Of a DNA stretch of 64,000 nt, positions 23,335 to 36,438 are shown in pieces. The translations under genes and the position numbers were made by a program. The notes beneath the pieces were generated by a model. It made no database searches. It was not told where the DNA came from and saw only the letters and a program-made list of their open reading frames with translations. Every line of letters starts with the position of its first letter. The stretch's first letter is position 1. The stretch is from Ifrita kowaldi (taxonomy: Eukaryota; Chordata; Aves; Passeriformes; Cinclosomatidae), in contig VZRS01010750.1 in the NCBI GenBank assembly GCA_013398055.1, positions 248,001 through 312,000 on the forward strand. Direction: 5' to 3'.

Positions 23335-23740
23335 AGAATCACAGACTCATCGAATGGTTTGGGTTGAAGGGACCTGAGAGATCATCCAGTTCCAACCCCT
23401 CCATGGGCAGGGACACCTTCCACCAGACCAGATTGCTCAAAACCCCATCCAGCCTGGCCTTGAACACTTCCAGGGATGGGGCATCCACAGCTTCTCTGGG
23501 GAATTTCTTCCAGTGTCTCACCACCCTCACAGAAAGAATTTCTTCCTAATAGCTAAGTTAAACCTACTCTCTTTCATTCCCCCTTGTCCTCTCATGACAT
23601 GTCCTTGAAAAAACTTTGAAAAAAGTCCTTTTACAGGTTTCTTATAGACCCCTTTAGGTACTGGAAGGCTGCAATTAGTTGTGCCCAGAGCCTTCTCTTC
23701 TCCAGGTTGAACAAACCCAGCTCTCTCAGCCTGTCTTGTT
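23335..23740 (-). mobile_element. CR1 LINE 3' fragment (classic subfamily)
   Basis: It starts AGAATCACAGACTCATCGAA and runs through GGGCAGGGACACCTTCCACC, GGCCTTGAACACTTCCAGGG and CTCTCTCAGCCTGTCTTG. These are hallmark blocks of the most common avian CR1 3' end, read on the minus strand. The short ORFs over it are relics of, or antisense to, ORF2 and the 3' UTR. It directly abuts the preceding CR1 in the same orientation. Confidence 0.92.
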
Positions 23741-24540
23741 TTAAGCCTTTTTGGCTTTCAATGTATTTGTACCTAATGTATTTTCTACACTTTTCTCCTT
23801 CAAATTTTTAGAGAGATTTTGCAATTCTGACTTTAACATATCCCAGGGCTCATCCATATTCAAGACACTGAATTTTTAAATCCATCACACCCTGCTAATT
23901 AGGTTCTTAATGTCTTAAACAGTAAATAAACCTTACTTAAGCACCTATTTTTATTTAGATTTCGTTCAATTCAAAAAGAAATCACTGCTGATCAGGAGAC
24001 AATATTATTGTCTGAGACCATAATTTCTGTAATGCTCTCATTACTCACACCAATTCATAAATTCTTGTTGGTTTGGCAATTTTGTGGCAATAGGGCAGCC
24101 ACCACATGCAGAAAGAGCTGCACCAGGCAAACATCTCGTGTTGGGCCGGCTCCTTCAGCTGTGGCTGAAGTCTCCTTTAATGTCACAGCCCTTCAGTTCC
24201 TGGCAACACTCCCTCTGTTCAGGAAGCTGTTTGTCCATTCTGAATCTAAGTGTGCTGATTACCACTATTACTGCCACATGGAAAATAACGTGTTTATTAG
24301 CCTTCTCAAAAACCAATTTATTCCAAATGTGTTATTTTGTGTGCTGTATTCTTTCTGAACAGTTTATTACGTTGTTAGCATTTAAAGTCTTGCACTACCT
24401 TTATTTCTTTTTGTTTTTCAATTTTCTTTGAGCATTTTTCCATGCACTCCTATGGATTGCCACGTTCCCAGCTCAGGTTCTCTTTGACCAGGGTTCACAT
24501 AAAAAGTTTCAGGTTTCAGGTTTTCAGGTAAGTAAGAAGT
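23741..24540. other. Unassigned interval between CR1 copies
   Basis: AT-rich with no clear repeat termini. Parts such as TTGTCTGAGACCATAATTTC near 24008 could belong to the 5'-ward part of the ancient LINE seen at 21640-22745, split by younger CR1 insertions, but the similarity is too weak to call. The 115-116 codon ORFs at 24008-24431 overlap in two frames and resemble no known protein. Confidence 0.3.
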
Positions 24541-25164
24541 GTGCCCTGGCAGCCAGGAGTGCCAGCCTGGGGTGCATCAGACACAGCATCACCAGATGGG
24601 CAAGGGAGGGACCTGTCCTGCTCTGCTCTGCACTGGGGCAGCATCACCTCGAGTCCTGGGGGCAGTTTGGGTGACCACAACATAAAAAAGACATTAAACG
24701 TTTAGAGAGTGTCCAAAGGAAGGCAGTGAAGACGGTGAAGGGTCTTGAGAGGAAGCAGCATGAGGAGTGGCTGAGGTCACTTGGCTTGTTCAGCCTGGAG
24801 AAGAGGAGGCTGAGGGGAGACCTCGTTGCAGTCCCCAACGTCCTCACAAGGGGAAGTGTAGGGACAGTGTAGAGTGATCTCTCCACTCTCGTGCCCAGTG
24901 ACAGGACCTGAGGGAATGCCCTGAATTTGTATCAGGGGAGGTTTAGGTTGGATAATAGAAAAAGGTTCTTCCCCCCAGAGGCTGGTTGGTCACTGGAAGA
25001 GGCTCCCCAGGGAAGTAACAAAAAAGCCCGACAGAGTTCTAGAGGCACTTGGACAACACCCCCAGGAACTTGCTGTGATTCTTGGGGTGTCCTGTGCAGA
25101 GTCAACGAGTTGTACTTGATAATCCTCATGGGTCCCTTTCAAGTCAGGATATTCTGTGATTCTA
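24541..25164 (+). mobile_element. CR1 LINE 3' fragment, passerine CR1-J type
   Basis: Plus-strand order: GTGCCCTGGCAGCCAGGAGT, then AGAGAGTGTCCAAAGGAAGG, GGCTTGTTCAGCCTGGAGAA, GGGGAGGTTTAGGTTGGATA, and the terminal GATATTCTGTGATTCT. This is the end of ORF2 and the 3' UTR of a CR1 family abundant in songbirds. Several stops and frameshifts break the residual ORF2. The 158-codon ORF from 24927 starts in this element and runs into unrelated flank, so it is not a gene. It is oriented opposite to the CR1 pair at 23.1-23.7 kb. Confidence 0.93.
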
Positions 25165-27202
25165 GGTTTCCCTTATCTCTGGATTGTCTGCTTTCACAAT
25201 CTGTATCAGGAAAATATATTTCTCAATTTATGGTCAAATACTTATTTCTCATAAAAGGCACACATTTTCCTAGTCAAACAGACAATACACTATATCCCCC
25301 CAGCTACTTAATCTGCTTAAATACTGCTTTTCTTCTTAGTGTCCATTCTTTTATAACCTGCTATTTCTTTATCTATGAGTTCAAGAGACCTATATGCACA
25401 TGAGAAGAGCTTTTATTTTTGAATTGTAGAAATGTCAGGAAGCTATTGGGATTTTTTTCCTAGCTGGGGTTGATCCATCAGCAAAATGGTTTTCTCATGT
25501 AACCATTCATCAAAGTATTTGCTGAATGACTTTTGGTTTTGAATAAATGACTGCAACCCAATTAATTGTAAAACATCGCCACTTTTGATATTCAGTTCCA
25601 TAGTCTGAAAAACAAATTCCTGTGATCAGAAGCTCTTTCTCCAAAGCCAGAATTTGTTTTCCTTAGATGAATGAGTTATTTTTCATTAGTAGTGCCAGCA
25701 AACTAAATACATTAAAACAGCAGCTGAACATAAACAAGAAACAAAGTTTTAGTTATGAAATTAAAAATATTGAAAATATTTACAAAAGCAGATTCTCAGA
25801 TCTGATTTTTTGTATTTATGTCTTTTGATCCAGCCAACATCCAGAACACACTGACACTCAGAAACAGTAATAAGAAAAAAACCATCAGTAGCTAAAAATC
25901 CCAAGCATCTAGTCAGTTCGGTAGGAATGGTATTTTGAAGAAAGAGGCTGGAGTTAGAAACTATATTCTGTTTATTTTCTCTAAATGAATTGGACACATT
26001 TATAATAAAATAATGCAATTTTTTATCTGTTAAATTAATTTAGGTAAATTAATTATAAAACAATTATCTGAGGTTTTTATGTCATGGAGGAAGTGTCATT
26101 TATATGCCAGTTGTATGCAAAGAGAGAAAAGGTTGCCCTCTTAATTTATTTTAATGCATGCAACAATGAAACAAGATTTAATTGAAACAAAAGAGGATGA
26201 AAAGAATTTTTTTTCTTTTTTTTTTCCCCAGAAAAATCCAAAGCATTTGCATTCAAGGCCTTGAAGCATTTCCACATTATAAATTATATATTTATATGTA
26301 AATGGACTTCTGGCTTCTGTTCAGAATATTTGGCAAATTGAATGCTAGATTCTGCTGTCTTTATCTCCATTGAGTTGTGAACTATTCCCTGAATGTTCTT
26401 ATAGATTTCTAAAGCTTTGCATAACTTAAGCTACCATATGTAAGCTACATGTGAAGGGTTTTATGACAAAATATGTGCATCTGTGAGCTTTCTACTCACC
26501 ATTTGAAAAATAGTGTCTCATACTTGCAAAGCTGATGCAGTTGATTGAACCTTGGGATCAAAACAAAAGTTTTGGACTCCTCTTCTAATCTTAGAAAAAT
26601 TTTCTCCATTGGCATCTCCTCCCTTTCATGTTGGCACGAATTCGTGATAGCTTACAGGCAGTGGTTTCGAGGAAGAAATGGTAAAGGTGAATAAAAGGAA
26701 AAAGCCTGAGGTATTTACAGTAGTCCAGGGATTTACAAGGAATACCCTAACCACTATGCAAGATCGTGATCCCTCATACGAAGGGGACACAAGTGCAGGA
26801 GGGAAGGAAACTAATTCAGAGCAGCCAACAAGGTCTTTGTTTTGCTCAGAAATTCCAGACTGAATCCAAGAAATCTTCTCTGAAGAAACCAGTTCATTCC
26901 TTCCCAACTTCAATGTCAATTAATTGTTTCCTGGCAAAATCATTTTGTCAGTGCAGTTCCTGAGCAGTTCCTAATTATGAACTTTATTTCACAACCATCC
27001 GTAATGATTGTACTGCTGGAAGGACAACAGGTTTAAATTACTCAATTCTGACTCCACAAGATGTCTAATCAAGTTACAGGTGACTCGCTAATAAGAGCTA
27101 TAACTTCAATATCAAGGAAGTGTAGGAAGACATACAGCAGAATACACTTTATCATACTGCTTAAAAAAGGCAAAGTAATATATTACTGGATCTTTTATTG
27201 CG
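25165..27202. other. Unassigned AT-rich DNA
   Basis: No coding homology or named repeats. T-rich runs occur near 26208-26228. Confidence 0.5.
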
Positions 27203-27264
27203 AAGAGAGAGAAGAGAAGAGAAGAGAAGAGAAGAGAAGAGAAGAGAAGAGAAGAGAAGAGAAG
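27203..27264 (+). repeat. (GAAGA)n pentanucleotide microsatellite
   Basis: About twelve near-perfect GAAGA units with a purine-only plus strand. The copies are nearly identical, so length polymorphism is likely. The ORFs crossing it on both strands (repeated EEKRR on plus, SSLLF on minus) are products of the repeat. Confidence 0.97.
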
Positions 27265-29000
27265 TCTGAGAAAATGACAATAATGTGGGAATATGAACAA
27301 TAATAAACCTGATCGCCATTTTGAAGAACTTACGTTTCTTATTTGTTACCACAAATAATTAATAAAATATTTCTTTTGTTGATAATTGATGCATATTTTG
27401 CTTACACTGCTTCTCATAAAAATTTGTGATTGTTTGAAAAAAAAACAAAACAAAGAGAAAAAGAAGGATTTTCCTTTGTTTAGAAAACTGTGGCTCTCCA
27501 CCTAGAGTTTCAAAGGAAAAGCATTCCAGGTGAATGTTTGAACACAAACCCTCTACCCTGAGGCATTTTTAAAGAAAACAATTCAGTGGTTTTCTCTTTG
27601 GAAAACATTTCCCAAAAGCATGCAGAGACCTCATGCTGCCATTCATTTGTCTGGGCTGGATTCTCTATCACTACATTTGTCTCCACCACACTACTGATAA
27701 AAAAAACAAGACTATATTGTAGGACAGCAGAGAAATACCCAAGTAAGGTTAACTCTGGAGTAAATTAAGCTTTACAGCATATTATCATGTACAGGATAGA
27801 GTCCCACACTCTTTCTGGAGCCTGGGCCACCTGAGTTCCTGCTGCCTCTACAGTGCTTTATGGGAGTCCATGCGAGCACCAAGTCCATAAGAGCAAGAAC
27901 AGAGACGGAGGTACCGAGACATAATTTCCAACTAAAAAGTTCTGATACATGCCAAAAATTGAAATTTTCCACTCCAAAGAAAAGAGATCTCCAGCAAAAT
28001 TGTTATTTCACAATTTGTTGATATACATGCAAAAATCTGACACTAAATGATAGAGCTGATACTGCAACAATGACACAAGAAACAGGAAAAATGTTAGTTT
28101 GGTGTCACAGAAAACTATTAAAAACAGTGTTTCACAAATACAAATCTGATAGCAAGTCTGTTGGTTTCCATATGTAGATTTCAGAACACTACTTTATAAA
28201 AAGCTTTGTTCCAAAAAGCAACAAAACAAGTGTTCTTGGTTGGAGTCCCATAACACAATTTGATAGCAGAATTTAAGGCAGTAGCTCTGCTTGTCAAATG
28301 TTCCAAGGGAAAGGTAGAAGCTCCTGCTGATGACTTAAGATGAGAAATAAATTCTGATTTTAAACTAACACTTTATATTTTGGAACATGTATTTGCATAA
28401 AAAATGGGGTTTGTCTCATTGGAACAAAAAGCCTTTGCCTTGCAATACAGAACAGGGGGTGGGCTGTGTCATGAAGCTCAGACACAGTAAATCTGGAGTC
28501 ATATTTTAGTACTGGGCTACCCATGAGCTCAGAGACACAGCTGATCTCCTTCAATCTGGAGTCCCTCCTGGAGTGTTAGTAAATAACTAACCGTTCCACT
28601 CAGGCAGGTGCTGTTACAAGGCAGATTATAATTACATCTACGCTGTGGTTGCAAAAAGAAAAACACAGTGCATTGTAACCTTAAAATTAGAATGACTTCA
28701 GGTTCAGCCAACTCTCTTTAAAATGTGGACTGCAGCAAAACTAGAAAGCCCAATAAAATAATGTATCACAGCCACCTAGTATAATTAAAGCGAGTGATCC
28801 AAAAGATTTACTGGTTAACTGGTATAATTCCCCCTGGATGGGAATACATCTGATCTGTAGCCAGCACTGCTACAAGCACTGTTCCTCTCTCTGGAGTCCA
28901 AAATAAATATCTCTGTTTCATATTGGGGGGTTACAATCTCCTGCAGGGCAGTAGGTCACTGCCCTCTTCAGTGTGACACTAAACAGAAAAGGTGGAATAC

Positions 29001-29045
29001 TGTCAGTGAGAGTTTTGCTATTGACTTCAGCTAAGCCAGGACTTC
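29001..29045. repeat. Ancient amniote palindromic repeat relic
   Basis: TGAGAGTTTTGCTATTGACT followed by TCAGCTAAGCCAGG recalls the conserved GGGAGTTTTGCCATTGACTT core plus a degraded GGATCAGG arm of the same old repeat type as at 9604 and 61518. Assignment is by motif only. Confidence 0.45.
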
Positions 29046-29383
29046 ATTCCAATTGTTTCATCCACTCTTAAATTTTAGTAACACTTATCTTACCTATCCT
29101 AATAAATTTAATGGCAAAACAACATCTGACCTGCATGTAAATCTTGAAGCTTGGAATGTGGGGTGAAGGAAGACAAAATCTCAAAAATTGGTTCCACATT
29201 CATTGAGATGTGCTCAGCCTGCTATGGGCATCTCCAACAAGTTAGTGCTTGATCCTACCTCTCCCCAACGTCAAGTGCAACATATCTTCAAATTTCGACA
29301 GGAGAATGTGGTAACAGGCATGCAAAAATGAGTGAACTCTGCCTTTTTGTGCTATCCCTCATAGATCACCTTTGTTTGCATAA

Positions 29384-29440
29384 GGCCCAAAGCAAAGTCT
29401 ATTGAAATCAGTATAAGCCTTTTTCTTTTGGATCCAGTCC
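29384..29440. repeat. Ancient amniote palindromic repeat, both arms present
   Basis: GGCCCAAAGCAAAGTCTATT followed by GAAATCAG forms a left arm, and CTTTTGGATCCAGTCC forms the right. Together they match the palindromic scheme GGCC..AAAGCCCATTGAAGTCA...CTTTGGATC.GGCC typical of an old amniote element. Substantial decay, but arm order and spacing are kept. Confidence 0.5.
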
Positions 29441-32400
29441 ATTATCTATGTTTCTCATGCTTCTTTCTCTTTTGGCTGAAATGTCACATCTCACTTAAGC
29501 ACTACAAGGGTGGCCAACAGAAGAGACGGAGTCAGCTACAGGAGTGTCATGAGAATACATGAATGAGATTTGTATATTCATAGAAAGATTCATTTTAAAA
29601 CAGAATAGCAGAGCAAAGACACATCAGTTGCTCTTGCACACTGATAATTTACACATTTTACACATTATTACTTTGCTGTTCTACAGCAAAAATGTAGTTA
29701 CTATAGCAACTGGTTTGTCATATGACCAGGATTCTATTTTTAATATCACTCAAAGATACATATTAACATGCATAATATACGGACTGCTTATGGGGGCTGA
29801 AAACATATATATTAACATTTTAAACCTTAAAAGGGACAATCCATGCTAATTTCTTTTACCATCTGCATTTTTTTATTAGGTTATCTATCTAAAGACTCAC
29901 AAAGAGTGATGGAGTAAAACTGTCATTACAGCCCCTAGTGAGCTCATGCAGTTTTTTCCTTTGTGGTACAGGAGACCAGAGGTATCTAGGAGGTTCAGAG
30001 CTCCTGAGAGAGCTCCAGGGCACTGCCAGGGTCCAGAAAGATGATTCCAAGAGGTTTGGCTCCTGTGTATCTTTATCACCCACTATTGCCTTCTTTTTCT
30101 CCCTTTTTGTACCATGCTCCAGAGCAAGCTTATTTTTTTGGATGACTTATGTTGAATGAATCAAGAAGACATCTTAAAGCATCAGTTTCTTTTCTCAGTC
30201 TAACACATAAATTGTTTCTGTACAGATGTCATCCATCTGCAACAGACACAAATAAACCATTTCCCAGCATCAGAGAGCTCCTGGAGTCCCATGCACAAGA
30301 TGGCTGATATGACACCTTTCTCATTGCTGTTAAACAGAATGTATCAAATCGTGGATTTTTCAGTCCAGTGGTCAAAATGAGTTTAGAAGGGGATGTTTAG
30401 GGAAAAAATAATTTTAGAAAAGGGGTGGGAGTGGGTTGTACAGTTTTTCTTCTTGTCTCATTTGACTTTAACACTCACAAATCTTTGGTGGTGTGGGTGT
30501 GGGGAGTACTCTTACTGAATTTGAAACTCCCATTCTGGGACCAGAATACCCATACAATCATTTACTGCAGCAGCCAGGGAATACACTCGAAGCAGAGCTT
30601 CTCAGGTTGCACCACTTTACAGTTTGTTTTGGAGGCCAATGCAAAGCATTCCTGTTGCTCTATTGAGCCTTAAACTGCTTAAGATTGTAACCGGTTAGGG
30701 AGGGGGAGGGCTCCCAATTCAAATTATTTCAACCTTCTTACTCCCTGTGGAGACTTTACATGCTGTCAAGCCCCTCTGACTTCAGCTGACGGCAAACTTA
30801 GATGGTTTCTACTCCAATTTATAGTTTTAACCTTACAGATCCCTTAACACACAGCTCCATCTATACCATGCCCTATAGCCTTCAGCAAAGTTGTCCACGT
30901 TGCAATTCTGAACTCTCAGATGTAACCTTGAAGTATACCTCAGGTTCTTTCATGCTATGGGAGGCTTATAGGAATCAGTCTGCATGGCACTGACAGAGAG
31001 AGGCGACAGATGCAGAGCTGCCAGAAGTCAGGAAGGAGGACTTGTGGCATTGCTCCTGCATGTCTGAGCCCAGAGAATCAGGTCAGTTCTCAACATCCTG
31101 CAGGAAAAAAGTGCATCTGTCTCTCAGCATGTTCATGTCATCCATGGAGCCTTCGGTTTGTGGTTGATGCTGACGTTCGCTGGCTGCGTGACTGTGTTGC
31201 TGGTTGTGTGGTGTGGCTAAAATTATTCTCACATTGACCCAAACTTGAGTACCAAAGGAAAGTGTCTCTCTCCTGGTGTTTTACTGCTGCAGCAAGTCCA
31301 CCACAAGGCATGTGACTTCTAGGATGCCCACCACTAGTATTTACATGAAAAGACATGCATGCATACAAAGAGTCCAAATGAAATTACTCCCTTGCCTGAC
31401 TGAAAAAAAAATGGTCCAAAAGCCAGCATCCCAAAAGGTTTGGGATCACAAGGAGTGCTGCAGTTAAAAAAGGTTTATCCTGTTCAGCGGCTAAATGGTT
31501 TGGACAAGTGAAAAAGACCTTGCATTAGATGGCGGCTCTGATACCTTGGCATGAGGAATTTGTATGCAATTATTTGTGCAGGAGGAGAGAATCATGAAGA
31601 ATGCCTTATATAAATCCCAGTAAATAAATCAAAACTGCTATCGCATAAAGCTCTGTTTCCATTACTTTGCTATTATCATGGTATACAACAGAAAGCTTCA
31701 TTATCTATTTACATCAACACTCTCACAGGCCAGAATGCTTTTTTGCTTTCTGTTGCCATTATGTTGTATTATGTGTGGCAATGCCATAGCAACTCAAGAT
31801 AACACAAGTAGTGTAGGGCAACAGTGTAATATTTTCTGGCTTTTGTTTTGAATGAGACAGAACACAGCTACCCACTCTATGCAAGCTATACACAAATACC
31901 AAAGATTTAGCACCATAAGTAGCAATTAGCAAACCAACAGTACTTATTGCAAGCCAGCATTTGTCTCCCTTGCCTTCTAAAGGTTTAAAATCACTGAAGG
32001 GCACCACTACAGCATCTCAAAGGACTGAGCAACACGCACAGCAGTGGAGTTAATAGGTTTGGTGTATGTCACCATCCACTGATCCACATTTGATCTGAAT
32101 ATACGTATGAGACATCTGGGCATCCATGTTGTATCTATCACATCTGAACTGGGTCAGGTCTTGAATTAATAGGCTAGAGGATGAGAATACTTTAGGTTAT
32201 GTTTATTTGGAAACCACCACAGCAGTGCTATTTGTAATTGAACTTGTTGAGAATAACTAATCAATATGTGCAGGCAGAGTGAAATGACATTTTTAGTCAC
32301 CTGAGACAATGAGTTCAGAGTGCCTTCTCTGAAACATGCACTGATTACCACGCCATGACCTTGTGTGAATAATGTCTTTGGGCAATCAGGCACAGAAAAC

Positions 32401-35400
32401 TATAGAGAGTATGATCAGCCAAAGTACCAAACTTTCCTCCTGCTGTGTTTAGCTTGTACCCTGAAATCTCTCTGATACCCTGGGGATGATGTAACTTTCC
32501 AGAGCTCAGCTTGTCAATATATTGGGATGTTCACCATAGATTGTCCATTGCTAGTTGTTTGGTTTTGTGCCTTCTATCTAAAAATTACATACAAGCCAGC
32601 TCACACAAGCAGCATACACTCTGTAGCAGGTCACTTTGCATTAACTTGGCTGCTTTTTTTTTCCTTCATTATTAGACGGTTTTTTCCTGTGCTGAACTAA
32701 CTTAGTTACATTGGGTGGGGACCAGATGACAACCATTTTGCAAACTCTGACCTATAGATACTATGCAGAGGAACTAGACATCTAGAAAGATTTAACTATG
32801 CTTTTATAAGTGCCAATAAACATGCTCTTACATACCAATGAACAGAGTTAAAACTAATATAACATTAGAGTTTGTATTAAGCATTGTTAAGGTCGACTTA
32901 CGTAGCTACTAACCCGATGTTCAGATGTTTGGGTGGAAGCAAGAAGCATACTTGGGCAAACAGGTAATGACTGAAACAGCTTCGTAACCCAGAATACAGA
33001 AGTATGCAAATGCCCTCGGGAACCTAACTTACATGGATGTCAAAGCTGTACTGACCTCTCTGTGTAGGAATGAATGAGGATGAAAGAGAAAGAAACGTTC
33101 TTGGAGGCAGAGGAGGCAGATTTGGTTAGTGCCAGAATTAGGATTGCAGTGAGCCTCAGTGGAAAAGCCCATCTGGAGCAAAAGTGCTGTCTTGGACAGG
33201 CTTAAAAACACAGTTAAGAGAAGACAAAGTAAAGCCCCTAAACAATCTGGAGTAATTTGATCTTCCTGTGTCCATGGAACAGGACATTGATATTTTCTTG
33301 TAAGCAGTAGTACATGTACATACCCGACTAATATGACTTTTTTTCCTTAACTGGTGTGATCTGTAAAACTTTCAAACTACTGGATAGTTTCTTGGGTTAA
33401 GAATGGAAATACACTTTATAAATATAATTGAGTCACAAGATTATTTCACAACCATTTAAAAAGTGCTCATTTTCATAGTGCAGATGAAGCCAGAGTTAAT
33501 TAGCACTAGTCACTGGAGAGAGCAGTAACTCACCTAATTTTTTTTTTTGCTTTTGCTAAATGGATTGCAATTACTCCCCCAGTAATACTGTGATAACAAA
33601 GTTTAATACATAGGAAAAGTATTAACAGCATCAACAATGCATCATGGAAGAGTACTAACTAAAGGACAAATTGAGTAATGCTTTTTTTTTCAGATCTGGA
33701 AAAAAAATTTCTCCTAATAAAGACGTACTTTCAACACAGTTTTCATGGTTTTCTTTCAACCCCAAAAGACTGCAAAGATTCAAAACAAGATATCTTAAAT
33801 AAGCATTAAATACTTTTATAATTACATACATCTGCATTATTTTATACAGATGTTTACAATTGGGAAGGCAAGATTAGAACAAGCAAAGGTCTTTTCTGTG
33901 TATAAACAAGCAGAGCCACAGGTTCAGGAAACTGAATAAAACCTATTTATTGTCCCTGCAGGTTTGAGGTTTGGGTATTTTTTTCCTGTTGTTTTGCTTT
34001 TTAATTCTGGTATTTCATCTTAATACAGTTTGCTAGCAGAGGTCAAAAATATCCTAGTTCCATCCCATCAATTCTTAATAATACTGTTACACCATCTAAT
34101 ATCAAATATTGCTGATGAGATCCCAATAGTCATGGGAATGGCTAAATCATTCCACAGCAATATGGTATGGACACCACAAGTACAAGGCCGTACAAAATCC
34201 AGGGTTTTCATTATTGTCCTTAGAAAACAGTGAGTAATGCCACCACTGTCCTCCAGATCAAGTTGGAAAATGAAAATAGTCTTGCAGTTCACTCATCAAG
34301 AAATTTTAATGTGTCATGAAAAGATAGATTTCTTTATTTAGCTCAACCTGCAGAACAAGTCTCTTAAAAACCCCAGTGTAGGCAAAAGCTGAAGTCTACA
34401 GGATACAAAATGCTTTAGATTTGTAACTATTTTGCAATATATAGCATTTTGTTTTCCAAAGGACTATGTTAGAAAGACATGCTGTAAAAAAACAGAGACG
34501 CTGCCAGCAATTAGACAGTTGGGTGACCTAGAAATCTTCTCCGTTACACTTGTGTTTCCTTGCCAGTTCTTCATGTTCTCTCCTGAAAGACTGTTTTGTT
34601 TTTGTTTACATAGCTCTTGTAGGCAGAATGAGTAAACCTTTTTTCCCTGCATCTGCCAGGCTTCACTGATACAGTATTGGCTTCTCCATTTAGAGGCTTT
34701 GGATGGGCATTTCAGAATATTTGGTTTGACCAGAAATCAATTTTCATGTCACCTAAAAGAAATCATCTTTTTAGAGCTGAAAGTATTTGGAACTATCACT
34801 CAGGTAAAATTGACGATGAAGTTTACATGTGGTTTAGAAAAAGAGATCCAGATGTAAACCTTAGCTAATCTGAGTCAGGATCAGTAGGGCACCTGCTAAA
34901 AGGAAATTCCCTGTGGAAAAAAAACCAACTTTCCCAAAAATATCCCAAAGTTCCCATCTCCCTCCTTCCTTCTACCACTGCTTTTTCACTGTAGGTGTTA
35001 TGTCTGTTCTGCTGAGATATTTATAATCTCCCCATTCAAAGCCCTCCTTTGGGGCTCTCAGGCTGAGCATGGCAGCAAGGCAATGGGAGCTCTCAAAGGA
35101 GAAGCAATTTTATTTGCTGCCTGAAATATTTTGGCAGAGACTCATTAAGCATGCATGGGAAGAGCTTAGGCAACTGCCTGAGATGTTTGTGATAGCTGCT
35201 GCTCAAACTATCCAAGTATGTGGTCCTCATTGAAGGCAACAGTTCAAAAGTCAACAATTCATCTTGCTTCTCGAAATAACAAAGATTAAAACTGTACATT
35301 TTTGACATATGGAGCACCTTTTTATTTACCATTGTCTGAAATGAAAAGAAAACAAAAAGGAAATGGTTATGGGGGTTTATTTCTAATTTTCAGAATAACT

Positions 35401-36423
35401 ATTTTCCTTTTGGTGGTATCTAATCACAGTGTGTTCAGAGTAAGGGGAGAAAGTTTCAGAAACTTACAGACTCCAAAAAAATATTTTAAAAATACATTTG
35501 TCTCTCAATCAATAGATATTAAAGCAAACTGTAAAAAAAAAAAAGTTACTAAAAGTAGAGATATAAATATAGCAGAGAAAATATAAATTTCAACAATTAT
35601 AAAAAGCAGAAGTCATATAGCCAATTTCACTGCAAGATTCTCAAAATATATTAAAGATTAAAAAGCTTAAGTCTTCAGTATGTTCTTACACTGAATAGTC
35701 AAAAACTTTAAAATAAATGTTCCACTATTTAGAATAATATACACAATAAAATTAATGCAATGCTGCTACAGGAATGTTAACACTTTCATTACCAGAGCTT
35801 GTAATTTAACATATTCTGCTAAAGAGTAAGTTTTTATAGCCACCTGGAGCAATTACCAGAATTACCAGAAGAATCAGAACAGGTTTTTTGACATTAGATT
35901 TTGCATTTCATATCACTTCTCATAGATACTGTCCATCATTTAACATTTTTAGACATTTTCAGCTCCTGCTCTAAAATGCTCTGAACTTCATTCTCTGCTC
36001 TGAAAATTTTTGCAAGTTTGAGAACAAATGAAAATAAGCTATTTCACATTTTTGAAGTGGAATCAATTTTATTTTGTAACAGATTAAAATTAAATACTCT
36101 AAAGATATTCCTTACTTTGCCACAAACAACCTACATGACTATATTCAAGCCACTGAGTCTATTTTTCTGTGTTCCTATAGATAGCGAAAGATACTTCTAT
36201 ACTTGCCAACTGCAATGCTTTGTGCATATACTTAGCTATCATCTCACAGTTCTTCCGAAATCTATGAAAACCTGGAAAGACACTGAATGCATAAATACTG
36301 ACTATCTGCTATCCATCTCCTTTCACATCCATTTTCAAAATGCACATAATCCATATCCAAAAAACCTTATGTTGGAAACAGGACGTGCTCTGGGCACTAG
36401 TTTTAGAGGAACTCGTAAGCGGA

Positions 36424-36438
36424 CCGTAAATTTTACGG
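36424..36438. repeat. Perfect palindrome CCGTAAA-T-TTTACGG
   Basis: Seven-base arms are exact reverse complements around a single T. Two CpGs survive in a strongly AT-rich, CpG-poor neighbourhood. It could be a binding site for a dimeric protein, a transposon terminus remnant or chance. Confidence 0.6.

Noticed and set aside
23335..23740. Short ORFs on both strands (60-65 codons) within the CR1 block
   Set aside because: Residual ORF2/3' UTR sequence of a truncated LINE, not independent genes.
24927..25403. 158-codon plus-strand ORF
   Set aside because: It starts within the CR1 3' region and reads into unrelated flank past the element end at 25164; a by-product of the repeat.
27061..27352. 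Reading frames across the GAAGA repeat
   Set aside because: Repetitive amino-acid runs created by the microsatellite.
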